From Parus major (lineage: Eukaryota; Chordata; Aves; Passeriformes; Paridae), in contig NC_031770.1 of assembly GCF_001522545.3 (NCBI RefSeq), positions 89,105,194 to 89,169,193 of the forward strand: DNA of 64,000 nucleotides, in the 5' to 3' direction. Shown here piece after piece: positions 13,101 to 28,100 of the stretch (positions within the stretch are counted from its first letter, which is position 1; every line of letters starts with the position of its first letter). Below the pieces are notes generated by a model. That model worked only from the letters and a program-made list of their open reading frames with translations, made no database searches and was not told the origin of the DNA. The position numbers and the translations under genes were made by a program.

Positions 13101-16100
13101 GTGACTGGAGTCATTGTTACAGGGACTATTTGGTACCAGTAGAAAAGTTTATCACCAAATTTTTACAATTTAGATGAATTGTAATAATTGTCTTTTCAGT
13201 GATTTTTATTTTTAAGATTGAATATACTTAGTTATTTTTGCATTTTTAGCTACTGATGGTGACTCTTCTGCTGTGGAAGTTGAAAAAGGAAGGCTGTGTT
13301 TATGAAAGTTCATTATTCTAATTAATTTTTACTATCACAGATGACAATAAAATTTTTTTTGTGCTGTTGAGAATTCGTAACTGTGGTACCTTAATAAAAT
13401 GCCCTAGAAATTTTTATTTTATTGTAGAATTCATAATATATCACTACATACATTGCAGCATCAAGGTATAAAAGTGAGAAAACAAATTTACTCCAAAGAA
13501 AAAACTTTTTCTATATATAAATTATTTTGAAAACCCAGACATTGTATTTTTTGAGTCTCTAGTTCATGAAACTAGAATTGTCCAGCATTTATTTTTTAAC
13601 TTAAAATTATCCTGAATGGTACTCACCCTTGAAAAGTATAGATTTTCATTTCCATTTTCTTTTGCATCACAGGTAAGACCTACTTACCTAAGAGTAATTG
13701 TGAAGGTCCTTGTGATTATTTGTGAAGGTCCTTGTGATGTAGAAGGGCTCATATAGATTCAAGGGGAAATTCAGCAGAGAATCTAATCTAATCTACTAGG
13801 ATTAGAATCTACTTAATCCTAATCTACTAGGATTGCTAGTAGTTTAAATTACATCATGCTCAGAAAATACCTGGACTTGAAAATAGGTAGAGGTAGATAC
13901 CTCAGAGACTAAGTACTTGAAAATCAGTCTGCAAATAAATACTGGTTTCTCTCTTTTTTCCAGAAATAGTGATGAGGTAATGCTACTGCACGTTTTTTTT
14001 CCACAGCAGTGTGTGGTTGTTTGGGCATTTGCCTTAAGAACAGGAAATCTGATTTCTGGTTATACCTGTGCCCCAGAGGATCACAGAACAGCAGTATGGT
14101 TTAGGTTGAGAGAAGACTCTGGAGACCATCTTGTCCAACCCCAGGATTTGTGGATGATGATTGGCAAAAAACCTGAGCCTAGCAGTGTGTGCTCACAGCC
14201 CTGAAAACCAGTTGTGTCCTGGGCTGTATCAAAAGCAGCATGGCCAGCAGGGTGAGGGAGGAGATTCTGCCCCTCCACTCTGCTCTCATGAGAAGCCACC
14301 TAGAGTGCTGCATAGCGTTCTGTTCCCCTGGCACCAGAAGGACAAGATGGAACTGTTGGAGCAAGTCCAGCAGAGGTACTGAAGCATGGTTCAAGGTCAG
14401 GCTGAGAAAGCTGACTCTGTTCAGCCTGGAGAAGAGGTTTTGTGGAGACCTCATAGCAACTTTCCAGTATCTGAAGAGATCTGCAGGGAAGCCAGAGGGG
14501 GACTCTTCGCCAGGAACTGTAATGATAGGACAAGAGGGAAAAGCTTCAAGATGAAAGAGTAGGTTTCAGTTAAACACTAGGAAGACGTCCTTTACTGTGA
14601 GAGTGATGAGGCACTGGCACAGGTTTCCCAGAGATGTTGTGGATGCTGTATCCCTGGAGGTGTTGTTCAGGGCCAGTTGGATGGAGCTCTGAGCAACCTG
14701 ATCTATTGGATGGAGGTGTTCCTGCCCATTTCAGAGGTGTTGAAACTAGATGATCTTTAAGGTCCCTTTCGACCCAAACCATACTGTGCTTCCATGATTT
14801 TCACACACACACACAAGAGCTAACCAAGGATTGCTCATAAATGCTTGGGTTGTTTTTCTTTAGCCTGGGTGTATTTCAGGAGGAAAATCACCAAATAGAG
14901 AAGTAAGGACATTTGCTGTATTAAGAAATAGTAACAGTTACAGTAAAGAGAGTTTAAATACTTTTTCCAGTTGCTAATCTGCCAATAAAGTCATGATTTG
15001 CCTGTTACTTAAAATCTCACTACCACCACTGTGTATCACATTTTTTCTGAAACAAAATTCTGATCTGAGAACATAACTAGCAATTTGAGTTCTCCAGGAG
15101 GATTAAGCTCAGGGATGTCTGAACTTTAGATCTCAGACAGGTGTGGCTAAAGGAGTAGGCAGTCAATTCAGGCAAAACAGCAAGTGTATAGCAACAAACC
15201 TTATCCACTTGCAAACATTTTTACACTAAACTTCTGTTTTCTGTTTTTTTCAGATGTCTAGGCATGTCAGGAGATATTTTCTATTTCATATTCTTGCATT
15301 TAACTAATAAAATTCAACTAAATGGTACAATGTAGGCAACCAACCATCCTCAAAAGCCTATGTATTGTCAAAGTTTTTGGATTATTATAGAGGATGTCAA
15401 AAAAAGGGACTTTTCAGCTTGTCCATAAGATGTAAATTGTAGGTGATGAAGAAGCCCCTGTGGGTTACTGTAGATTTGCTTTCTGCTTAAAATGTTAACT
15501 TGTCTTCCGTGCACTATATTTCACATGTTTAAAAAAGTGTCAGCTTGGTGCTTTTCCCCCTGACAGATTATGTCTACTGCATTTGTAACATACCAGAAGC
15601 AATTATTGTGGCACTGATATGCTGATGTGATGGAAGTAACTGTTTCCATGACAGGATTCTACAACATTCCCAAACATTTATTGTCTGCTATCTAACAAAC
15701 GGTGTGGCTTTTATTTTACTTCACAGAGAAAAAAACAAAAAACAACAAAAACCACCAAAAACGTAGAAGAACAGTATAGAAAAAAAATATAAAGAATGAA
15801 AACAAAACAAAGAGGTAAAAGGGAAGAATATCAAGAACCAGGTGGTGATGCAAACAAAACGCTACAGAGATGAAGAGAAAAGAGATAATTGAACTCAGGG
15901 AATATACAATCAGATTATATTTTGAAAGCACTTATTTTGTGTATCCAGTACAGATATCTCTAATTTCAGTGCAATATGCAAACATAAGATAAACTTCATA
16001 CAGTACACACTGGAAAACTTCATTGAGTCTGTCATGCCAAGCACTGGATGTTACAGAACACTTCAACAGAGAACTGCTTAATATCAGATAAGCTACAAAG

Positions 16101-19100
16101 TGAGCAGATTCAGATCTGTGAATGGAAATTATGTAAGTGCTCTCCAGCTATAGCTTTCTTCCTTAGGCTTACAGGGCTAGGAAAAGTGAATCATTCAGAA
16201 TTAAATAGCCATTAACATAATAATTCAATTTGTGGGATTCTAATGAAGTAAAGGATCCAAATAGAGAGGATATGTATATTGAAGCTACATTTATGTGAAT
16301 GTTACAAGTATCTTCATCACATTATATTAGTTTGAGAATTAATTTATCCCCTAAAAAATAGAGATTGAGGAACAAGAGGTAAGATGATGAAGGAATGTTA
16401 CACTTTAACAAATTGAAATGTTTAAGAGAGAGCTGCTGGTATTTTTCCAAGGGTGATCTAATACAACTCAATAATAAAGTAGCCAATCTGCTAAAAACCT
16501 GCTGAGAATCTAAATTGCAGAATTTGGAGCCTTATTTCATAAGAAAAAACCCTTTCTGAGGCAATAATTCTTGGTATCCACTGAACCTCGATTTCAGCAT
16601 ATGAAAATATTGGAAAGAAGGTTTTGAACACTGTAATAAGTTAGAAGATAAAAGAGAACTGGTTAACCCCATAAATTTGGATTTTAAGTACACTTTTAAA
16701 AAATCCAGACCAGGAAGATTTTGAGGAGTCAAAATAGTAATTAATGAGAAATAAAACAGTACATGGATCAGACTCTAGGCAAATACGTTTTAAAGAGAAT
16801 AATTACAAAGTATTGTGATATTTTGACTCATGTCCGTCCCTGTTCATACTCATTCAGGTGCAGTCCTCATGAGTTGCACAGTTACAGAAGTCTGTGGGAA
16901 GCATTGAGACAGAATGATTGCTCAGAAATAATAACCAAAAGGGATTGTTTAGTATCCATATACTTCACTACTTTCTTTAAATCTCTGGTGTATTTTCTTG
17001 AGTAGAATTCTGAAGACCAGAAAAAAAAATAGCAGAAGCCTGAATATGGAGAGGATTCAAAATTCACATTATTCTTTTTTAATAGTTGATCTCCCAGCAG
17101 TAGAATAAAGGTCTAGAAGGTGGACTTAAAACTTCTATTTAGTCAAGAAATGAAAAAAATAACAGTAAAGAAGAAGCATCAGTTTTGAATGCCAAATCCA
17201 GGAAGTAAATCTGTTTACAACATTTCAGATGCTTGTGGCGGGGAGGTTATAGAAGCAGTCTGACATTTCAGACTTGATCCTGGAAAATTAAACTATGATT
17301 TTCTCTGGTAGAAAAGTCTGCACTACTATAGGGAATTCATTAGTACTTGAGAGAAAATACTTTATTAGCTCCCAAATATTGCAGTTCATTTGAAAGACTT
17401 CTGGAGTTTTTCATTGCATTTAATGAGATCAAACACTCAGAGAAGTGTTTCTCTTCCTCAAAGAGAAAAAATGAAAAGATAATCAGAAAATAAAACTTAA
17501 ACTGAGATTTCATAGAAGTACTCGGTGCAATCTGGATGACTTCTTCCTGGAAATAAAACAATCAAAAAAGAATTCACTATTAATGTCTGTGATATATGAT
17601 CCCCTATTTAGCTGCTGCTGCAGAAGCTGCTTTTAGTGACAGATACACTAAATGGCATTCTGGTATCCTGATTCCATGCAATATTTTTTAGAAGCTGATG
17701 CAGTCAAGGGTTTGTGGTAAGTTTTTTTTTTGATATTCTGTGTCTGAATAGGTGCTCATGGTTTGACTGATCGTTACTCAACTGAAGATTAGTTTCAGTT
17801 CTTTTGTTGTGCGGCTATTATTTACTGAAAATAATTATATATTGTTTTTTTTCACTATTGTTGTAACATGATCTTGACCACACAAGCCTGAGCTTGTCAT
17901 CCTAAATTTTCTAGTAGTTACTAGAGAGAATTAGGCAACCTTCTTGGTGTGGTTTACTGTATGTGCTTTTTAAAAGTACCTGCCATAGGATAAGATGAAA
18001 CACTCTCTGGATGATCCATCCTTTTGGCTGCAAAGGAGTTTGGTCCATCCAGTGTTGGTCATTCTATAGGTGGCCTGTCTAAGCCTAGGCTGTGGATGAC
18101 TATCTCTGATATCAGGAGAAAAAACAAATTAATCCTGTCCTACCTCTGCATAGGCAAAGGATTAGGACCTTGTAACTTGTGTAAATTACAAGAAATAGAA
18201 GAAATGTATTAATAGGCTTTGTGCTGCAAGGTGTCACAAAATGAAGCTGTTGACTGTACAGAGAAAGATTTTTACTCTGTGGATTTAGTTTTTAATCACC
18301 CTTTTAGACATTGGCTGATTTAAAGAACCATACCCAAAACCTGCAGCCCTTCCTCAAGCAAGCTCCCAGGACCACACATTTTAAATTATAATATAAATTT
18401 TGTAGGCTAAATATTTTGCTAGAATTACTAAAGTAATAAAAATAATAATATGCATAAACTGGATTTGTGTTCATTTCAATACAGAGATTGTTTCCTTTAT
18501 AAAGCATTATTATTGTTTAAAGCATTATTTATTTGCAGGAAATGGATAATTTTATACCTTGCCCTAACTCCATATTTGAGCAGTTGAAAAATACTTCCAA
18601 AAATAATTTTAAGGGGTTCAAATTGTATTTCCTATTTTTTCTGGCAATTTACAATTTATGTAGTGAGCATAAATCATTGGCAATCCTTGAATCTTATGAA
18701 AAATGCACTCAAATAGTTGAAACTAAACTTTAGGTTTTCACGTCTTACTGTTACTACAGCTGCACTAACATTGACTCCATCATCATCCAGAAAATTTATG
18801 TTGTCAGCTGTCACATTTAAAATCTGTAGTGCAGTCCACAATTTTCTAAATGTTTACTAAATCAGTTCAAATGTTTATGAAGAACTGAAATGTTGCATAT
18901 GGTCTTAGAAGTTAGACCATTTATTAGCATCATAAAGGGGTAGGGTTATGTTGGTTTTTCTTTGGGGCTTTGGGTTTTTTGGGAGTTTTTTTATTACATG
19001 CATAAAAACTTTACAATAACATCTGTGACACACTCTGTGAAGACGCTGAGCCAAATCAGTTATGAACTGTGTGGTCAGCTAATTATTACTGTGTGTGTTT

Positions 19101-22100
19101 TACATGTAAAAGTGACACAAAATAGTGCTAGTTTTATATTTGCACCTTGCAATGCATAATTCTGGTACCATTTAAAATATCACAGCTTATTCAGTGATTA
19201 AAAATTAAGCCTTAACAGCCAGGATTGATAAAAATTGTGAGAAATGGTAACTGGGAGTAGTCACTTGGATTGTCCTTTAACTTGTGTATCATGAATGTAT
19301 ATATGAAGAAAATGTTGAGTCAATTCTGAATAAGCTGGTTTCTTCCGAGTTAATGTGTTCCATTAATCTAGAGTCTTCTAAGTTAATGTATTCCAAAATT
19401 TAAAAAGACACAGGAATTAATTGCATTTAGTGCAATAGAACAGTAAAGGAAGTAAGGACTGGTATTTTTTTTTCTTTTCCAAAAGTGGTGCTTTGGGTCC
19501 TCTGACCATGACAATCAGACTATATCCCTCTGAAACATTCAATACTATATAGGACCGCCTTATTCCTAATAAAAAATGAACCAGGGATATAAGCCTGAAA
19601 GGTTGTAATTTTCTTCCTCTACTAAAAGAACCACTTCTCCATGGCCAACAATTAAAAACTGTATTTATGTCCCAGACCTGAAAAATTTTCATATGAATAC
19701 CTCTTTTAGGGCCATTTGTTCAAATGTGAATGTATATGCAAATGTTTAGAGGCTCAGTGTTAAAAAACCAGCCACAAGTGATTGCTGTAGAATACCTCTA
19801 GAGACATTTCCTTACAAAGCTGCTGCTTCATAAATTGAAGCACATGTAATCACACATTAATTCTGAGATGCTATATGTAATTTCTTTGTTTATGTCCTGT
19901 GCCTCTTAAGAATGGGTTTTATGGTGCAGTTCATAGTACATAAAAGCATTTTGAAATGTATCACTATTTGGCTTGCGTCTGTCTTTGTACAGAATTCAAA
20001 TACTGGTTGATATGCTTGAAAGAAAGCAATATTTTTTCCATAACAAATAGATAACAAACTATGTTGTGTTATTGTTATTGTTATTGTTATTGTTATTATT
20101 ATTATTACTATCACCTTTTATTTGGTTTCAGAAACTAATAGTGATGCCTGTTTTGTTTATAAAGACACATCCAGATTATCTAAAACTCCTGATTATCAAG
20201 ATAATCAGATCTTTGTAATTCAGTTCAATGATGTTCTTTTTTTCTTCTTTTATTACAGTCCATCCTAAATGACTTCAAGTTGAGATATTTGGTTGGCCTT
20301 ACAGTAGTGAATCTTTTATATGTCATTAGAAATACCATAAGATAAACTCAACAATTCAATTTTGCACAAATACATACAGTTTGAAGCTGTGTGTGTCTTA
20401 CAAATACAGACAGAAACTCAGAACTCATATTTTCTGGTATTCTGGAATACTTAGGGCTCAAATACACATTTTTTCACATTGCTTTAGATTGCCCATTTTA
20501 AAGACTACGCTGTGTAGTTTAGCATACTCAGAATTATTTTGAGAATATTGTGATTTATACTGTTACTACTTTTCGAGATAGTAAAACCAGTCTAACACCT
20601 TCATGTCACTATATTTGGGGTTATGGAAAGAATAAAATGTAGATGAGCGTTTAATAGACTTGGAAGAAACATGTTTTTGTATGTGAATGATAAAGAAATC
20701 TACAGTGTTATGCAGTGTTAAGCCAGCTGCATAACCAGTGCACTAGAGAAGTTTAAGAATCCAGAGATTGCTGGGATGTGGGGACTTAGTGAATTTCTTT
20801 GTACTGGGAACAGTTAAAGAAAAGGATCTTGGAGTCATTGTAGTGACTCTGTTGTACTGGATGATTGCAGTATGTGAAGGTTTTCCTGAGGAATAAAGTT
20901 ATACCAACTTTTTCCCATTGTTTTTGTACCGGCAGAGAGAAAATAGTATTGGCAGGCCAGAAGAGCTGTTTTAAAAAGAAAAAAAAAAGAGTAATCCCTG
21001 TGGGATGTGAACATAATCCCCATGTCTTCTTACAGGGTGGTGTAAATCAGATGTGAAATGTTAGTATGTAATGATAAGGTAACAATGTGATGTGTTTGCT
21101 AGTATATTACTGATAGCTCCATAGGTAACCTGAGAGAGTTATTGAAATTTAAATGGTTAAGCGGACCTTCATTATTGTAAAAGTTTGGTTATATTTTTAG
21201 AGAAGTAACTATTTTCTGGAACAGTTCACAATTTAACAGTGTTTTTTTGGCATTAAAAGATATTAACAAATATTTTTTTCTGTAGTATTCACTGAGAAAA
21301 GGATATGTATTACTTGTAACTGGGCACTAAAAGATCCTGGCCCTATTTACACATTTTGGACTTGGCTTAGAGAATCTGTTTCTGGAAGATTCTCCTTTCT
21401 CTCTCTCTCCTCTATTCTTTGTGTTTTCTCTCTCCCTACAGTAATGATTCTGTTTTTAACAAATGGTTTTCTTTGCAAAGAGACAGAATAGATCAGCCTT
21501 AATATTATGAATGATAGGCATGTACATTTTAGCACAAACATCCAATAAAAATAAATACATCTGCAGTGAACATGGTAAATTATATGCAAACTTACACTAT
21601 AATAATAAACAGGAAACAGCAGCATCTGAGTCTGCAACTGGCTTCTCAGGAGGCTTCATGCTTCCAGCTGTGGTAGCAGCTGTGGATCTGGCTCTGGGGC
21701 TTCTGCTGAAATAAGTTGACAAAGGGCTGATTACAACATGGAGTTCAGTTTCTGCTTGAATTCATTTTCCTTTTAACACACTTAAATTAAGTGTGTTTAA
21801 GTTAAGAAATGTTTGCTCATTTACCCTGTTTGTGGTTTTATATCCTTCACTTCACAGGCACTGGGCTGATGTAATTATCACCATTCCTAGTGACCTTGAT
21901 CATGGGGACCTTGTACTGTCTATTCCATTTGTGGAACACTGAAATTTGGTTTTGGCATACTGGAAGAAATTGAAAACTCTCTTCCTCTTCCTTCTCCCTC
22001 CCCATCCCCAGAGACTGTTCAGCATTTTTGTGCAAAATATTACACAGTAAAGTTGATGTGAGGGTTTTTTGTTGTTGTTGTTGTTTTTGTTTTATGTGCA

Positions 22101-25100
22101 TAGGGAACAATTTAGTAGAAGATTGATACTCATCTGCAGTGAAACCTGCAGACAGACAAGAGACTGGGTAAACTTTGCAAGGTGAAAAAAGTAGAAAACT
22201 TTTTATCACTTTTTTTAAAGGGAAATATTCTGATTTCTCAAAACTTGAGTGAGCAAAACAGTGTATACCTGTGAGTTGCTAAAGCAGCTGTATCAAGGTG
22301 CTCACTTGCAAGTCTTTCCACCTCTGGCTTCATAGGCTGTTTTCTTTTTTTGTGTGCTGAAGATGTAGTTAAGCTATGTCTGGCCTTTATTCAGCAAAGA
22401 TTTAAGCACATACTTAGAATTAAACACTTCATTCCAGATTTCACTTTGTGCACTCTCAGATATTTGCTTCTGCTCTCATACTGTGGAGTGTCTCTGGTGA
22501 ATATTCTGAGACTGGGACAGTTTTTTCATTATGGTATATTTTTTTCTTTCAGTCCTGCTATCTTTTTAGAAAACAGCTGTATTCTCCAACTTAATTGAAT
22601 TCACAAATTAAATCCCAATTGCCTCTGTAATTTATTGCTCAAACTCTTCTCTTTCCTCTGCTGCTTTTCTTCACATAGGATCTTGCTTTTACTCCTAAGA
22701 AAAATAGATACCATATTCTCTTCCTTCTGTCCTTTCTCCTCCACTGTCAGAGCAGCAGAAGTTTCTTGTCTACTTTCCATCTGTACCCCCTCCACTTGCC
22801 CCAGTGACCCCATGTTCTGTTCTTCCTCTTACTTCTTCCCTCCCTTACTCTCTTTCTTAACCTCTCGCTGTCCTCTGGCTCTTTTCCACTTGCAATATAA
22901 GCAAGCATTTGCCTCTTAAAAATTGCACCTTTGACCCTACTTGGTTCTTCATATCATATCTCATCGCCTATCTCTTCTTCATTCCTAAGCTCATTGAAGG
23001 CGCTGTTTATAATTACTGTCTGGAGACCCTCTTCTGTGATTCCCTCCTATAACTCCTACACTTTGGCTTCTGTTCCTTGCTTGCAACTGCAACAGCTCTC
23101 ACCAAACTCCCTGATGACAAGATCTCGGAAACAGTAGTCTATCCTCATTCTTCTTGATTTGTCTGCAGTTGACCAGACTATTCCTTTAACTTGTGTCTTC
23201 TATTGCTCTCTGTGGCTCTGTCTTGGTAATTTTCTTCTTTCCAAGTAGTTCTGCAGAATGCCCTTCAAAGTTGTTTCCCATGTTGGACTAATGTGGGTGG
23301 AGGTCCTGGGGCTCTGATTTGATTGCATTTTAATGCCCTATGGGTTCTTTTGTTCCCAAATATTAAAGAAAATTATAACAGACAAATTTATAGATAACAA
23401 ATAAATAGCTTTGTGTTGAAACCTATTTCCTCACACATTCACTTAATGGTTTATAAACACACAAATGCAATTACAAAACATTCCATTCAGCACTGCCTTA
23501 ATTCTAGATATACTGGCAAGTACTCAGACCAGGCACATGATTATCTTTGCTCTTTCACACAGACATGCATGTTTTCTCCTTTGACGTGCTCTGTGTTCCC
23601 CCACTAGCAGTACTCAGTGCTTGCCTGCATATGTTCCAGCTTGTGTGTAGTTTTCTGCAACTTCCTATAAGAATACAGCAAGACCTTTTCAACAAGAATT
23701 CTACAGGGCTTCATCTTAGGCTCTGTGTTCTGCAACATCTTCATAAATGACTTGGACATAGGACTGGAAGGTATACTAAGCAAGTTTGCAAATGACACAA
23801 AACTGTGAGGAACTGTCAGCTCCCTTGAAAGCAGGGAAGCCCTGCAGAGAGACATTGACAAGTTAGAGGGCTGGGTGATCACCAGCCATATGAAGGGATT
23901 GTGCCAGGTTCTGCACCTGGGATGGGGCAACCCTGGATGTATGGACAGCCTGGGGAGTGAGATGCTGGAAAGCAGTGCCCCAGAAAGGGACCTGGAGGTC
24001 CTGGTTGATGGCAAGTTGAACATGAGCCAGCAGTGCCCTGGCAGCCCGAGCAGGACCAGCCCTGTCCTGGGGACATCAGGCCCAGCATGGCCAGCCAGGC
24101 AAGGGAGGGGATTGTCCTGCTCTGCTCTGCACTGGGGCACCCTCACTTCGAGTGCTGAGGGCAGGTCTGGGTGCCACAATATAAGAAAGATATTTGTGAG
24201 CATTCAAAGAAGGGAAACAAAGATGGTGAAGGGCCTTGAGGGGAAGCTGTATGAGGAGCAGCTGAGGGCACTTGGTCTGTTCAGCCTGGAGGAGACTGAG
24301 GGGAGACCTCACTGCAGTTACAGCTTCTTGTGAGGGGAGGAGGAGGGGCAGGCACTGATCTCTTCTCTGTGGTGACAGTGACAGGGCCTGAGGGAATGGC
24401 CTGAAGTTGTGCCAGGGGAGGTTTAGGTTGGATATCAGGAGAAGGTTCTTCACCCAGAGGGTGGTTGGGACTGGAACAGGCTCCCCAGGGAGATGATCAC
24501 AGCACCAAGTCTGACAGTTTGAGAATCATTTAGACAATGTTCTCAGCCACATGAGGTGACTCTTGGGGATGGTGCTGTGCCGGGTCCAGGAGCTGGACTT
24601 GGTGATCTTTGTGAGTCTCTTCCAGCTCAGCTTATTTTGTGATTCTGTCTGCTATTTTATGTCCTCTATTAAAAATGCTTATCCTGATACATGTCTGGAG
24701 TGCACTTTACTCTTTTATAGCTACATTTTAAGTATTTTGCTTTCAAATTTAATGTTATCACCACATCTCTACTTTTTATTCCAACTCATTAAATGAAAAT
24801 ATTAGAAAAAATTCAGCCAAGCTCATTCTTGATGAACTCTACTGAAAATTTGTTTTTTTCATTCTCTACAGGACTTCGTTGTCTCTGTGGAAGAAAGTTC
24901 TTTTCCTGTCAAATTCTTTCAGTAATCCCTATTTTCTCCAGTTTAATATTGAATATCAGATGCCCAGATAGATTACATCTACCATACTTTCCTTGTTTAA
25001 AATGTCAGTTTAGTCACAATGGTGTAAGTATGCAGAGAGTTCATAATCTCAAACAGATTTGTGTATTGTAGTAGGCAGATTCCTCAGGTCACCACATACT

Positions 25101-28100
25101 TTCATACCCCAGCAGGCCCAGCTGAATTATGTGAGCTCAGGCAAGTTACTGCTCTCTGGTGTGAACCACAGGGAGTATTCTGTTGTTCTCTAGATACCTT
25201 TTGGCCTGCTTTTACTTTTGTTTGTCCTACTCCATTCCAGATGTCATTCATGCCACATTATCACTACCAAATACTTGTCTTCTTGATCTATGTAGCTTTT
25301 AGGAACTTGTTAAGATATGTAAGTAAATGGAACATGTTCACACACTTATTATATGTTTTGCATTTACTTTGTACTGTTCTTAATCACTTTGCAAAACGTA
25401 CTGTGTCTGATATTGAAAATAATTTCAGTAGGTGTATGCAGTCACTAGCTCAAGGCGCAGTAGTATTATGTAAAAAGGAATCCTTTGGGTCTGAAATCCT
25501 TCATGCTTAGTTTAATTTGAAAAACTATGCATAAAAAAAATTAAGGAAATTATCCTTCATTGCTTTTGAGTTATGTGTCACTGAAAATCGGACAGTGTTC
25601 AACTGTTAACAGTAGCTACATTTTTATCTTTAATGTAGATATGAGAATACAGAACTTTAGAATTTAAACAGTGACATCTAAATTGGGGCTGATAGTTAAT
25701 GAATTCTGTGGCCAAGTTTCAAAAACCTGGTTTTCATAATGACATTGAAATCATGCCTAGTAGGCATCTGGATTAGAATTATGGGCAGGATGTAATGGAC
25801 CCAACCACTTTTGTGGAAAGCAAATTCATTTCCATTTCTTTGTCAAAGCTAATCAAGCTCTTTTTAGATTTAAGGTTTGCTTCATTCTTACCATTAATTC
25901 TAGTGAGCCAGCACCATGCTTTCATATAAGGGATGAAATATACACTATGCATTAAAATGTGGAATTTTTTTTCGCAATTTGTTTTTGCGTGTTACTGATC
26001 CTAATTTCACATTCTATCAATCAGTTTCTCCTTCAACTGCAAAGAAACAATACATCCTTTACCCCACGGACCTTGACTACGTACAAACTGGCATCTGTTC
26101 AATCCCTTTTGCATTATACAGTGTATAATTTTACATTATATTCTTCAGTGTTGAGCGAAAGGGAATGATGGGAGATCGATGAAGGCTCTTGTTCTCTTTT
26201 TAAGCAGTTGAGCAACCTCCCACTGGGACTGGGGCTCTGCAGGCCTCTGAATCTGTTGTAAATCCTTTTACAGTCACACTTTTGATTTTGACTGGATGTT
26301 TCTGGTTAGTTTAACCATATTCCTGATCAATTTAAGATACACAATTAGAAGTTTAATTAGAATTTCATGGCTCTTAATTGTCATTAAAAAGAGGAAATTT
26401 AAACTGAATTCTATGCTAATAGAACATTTGGGCTGAACAACGGAAGTTTAGTTGTGGCTTTCAGTTTTTATTCTTTGTGGATCCCATAGCTGCTGAGGGA
26501 CACAGTTTGGCTTCTCAGTTTCTTCTTGTCCCAAGGCATACCTAAGTTACAGCTTGCAATGGAGCTATAATTCTTATGGGACACTGGGACAGAAATGCCA
26601 GAACAGAGAGAGTGAAAGCTTCCTCATTCACCACAGTTCTGATGAGATGATGGGGTTGTCGGAAGTAGTCTGTGTCCGTGGTTGCTCACTATGATCTGGG
26701 TAGGTAGTACAAGGAAGAAAGTGACATCTTCTTCTGAATACTTTGTGAAAGCAAGGCAAGGCGAAGTTTGAGCTGGCTCTTGCAACTTCAGAAGGAAATA
26801 CCAATAAAAACTGAATCTCCTACAACATTGTAAACTTGACCAAATTGCCAGTCTTTTACAATTCGTGACATACTGAGCATAATTAAAGCTATGCATCACT
26901 ATTCCATGATCTGAAAGGAAAATTGATAAACCTTCTGTTTACATCTGATATAACTTTAACTTTCATTCAAATCTTTATTCTACATTGACTGGTTTATATG
27001 TTCAAAATTATACTTAACTTTTTTTTTGATGTAACATGGCTGAATACAGATGCATATAAGACAGAACATTTTGTGTTCTTTTTGTTACAGGTATGTGTCC
27101 TGTGCCTTGGGATGCCCATATGAAGGAAATGTTGTACCAGATAAAGTGGCAGAAGTAAGAGTGAATTTCTGGCTTGCTTTTTTTAATGAACCAAAAAATA
27201 CATTTTAAAATATCTATAATTAATTTTCTCTACCTAATCATAAAAAATATCTTTAATGGATAAAATTCAAGGAAAACAAGCAAAAATTCTAGCTAATGCT
27301 AAAACTTGGTGCATAACTTCGCTTAACCATATACAGTCAAATGTGAGAAAAATAGTATATTTTGATTGTTATCAGTCATGAGAAAAAACATGCACTCTTT
27401 CATCTAGAAAGAAGGTAAGAAATTACTTAAGGAAATAGACTCAAGCACATATGTCAGTGGACAGTTGTACTAGAGGGTTTCCAGCACAGCTTCTTGCTTT
27501 TAAATCCATTTAATGCTGGAATAAACACACTGTGCTTCAGGTGAGGGTCATGTGATCGACACATGAACCAAAACTCATCCCCAATATAATTTCTTAAATT
27601 GCTCTAGTTCCATGATGGAATAAGTTGCATCTTTCTTCCCTGTCCCTTTTTTTCCCATTTAGAATAAAGGATAAGGAAGAAGATCTCTTAGTCCAGCCTT
27701 TTTTCCAGAAGAGAAATGAGTGAAACACAAGTGTAAAATTTTGCAGGAGGGCAAAAAGGGCATCAAAGCTTAAATGGAGAGGTAAAAAAGAAAGTGGAGT
27801 AAAAATTTCCAAGAGACTTAAGGCAGGACATGCTGGCCTTCCACCTAGAGACAAACTTGTCTTCTCTGTTACACTTAATCGCCTATTTTTGTTGATCTAG
27901 CAGAATATCCAAACTGTTATTTTTTAATTTGTAGCACTAGCAGCTAGTCAACATTTATCTGATATTTATCTGTGTGGGTGGTTTTCAAGTCCTGTTCTCC
28001 AGATCCTGTTCTCCTGCATCTTCTTCTAGTATGCACTCCAGATGAAATTTGTGATAATACTTCTCCCACACCATCCACACATACTCGGACTCTTTTGGAA

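Larger units (their letters stand above)
13071..27090 (+). other. HMGCLL1 intron D-E (14 kb)
   Basis: GT-AG intron, phase 2. It holds the CR1 pair at 14079-14800, a simple repeat at 20069-20107, a weak CR1/L3-like trace near 20800, the LINE2 relic at 22640-23265 and the CR1 copy at 23695-24650. The stretches 15000-20000 and 25200-27090 contain nothing I can name. Confidence 0.9.

Noticed and set aside
14081..14554. Overlapping 70-121 codon frames on both strands
   Set aside because: Shadows of the CR1 fragments at 14079-14800.
23604..24453. Several open frames of 69-199 codons on both strands
   Set aside because: They lie on the CR1 copy and show no host protein similarity.
25061..25510. 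149-codon plus-strand open frame
   Set aside because: Long for chance, but the translation has no recognisable motif, splice context or homology I can name. A weak SINE-like trace overlaps it.
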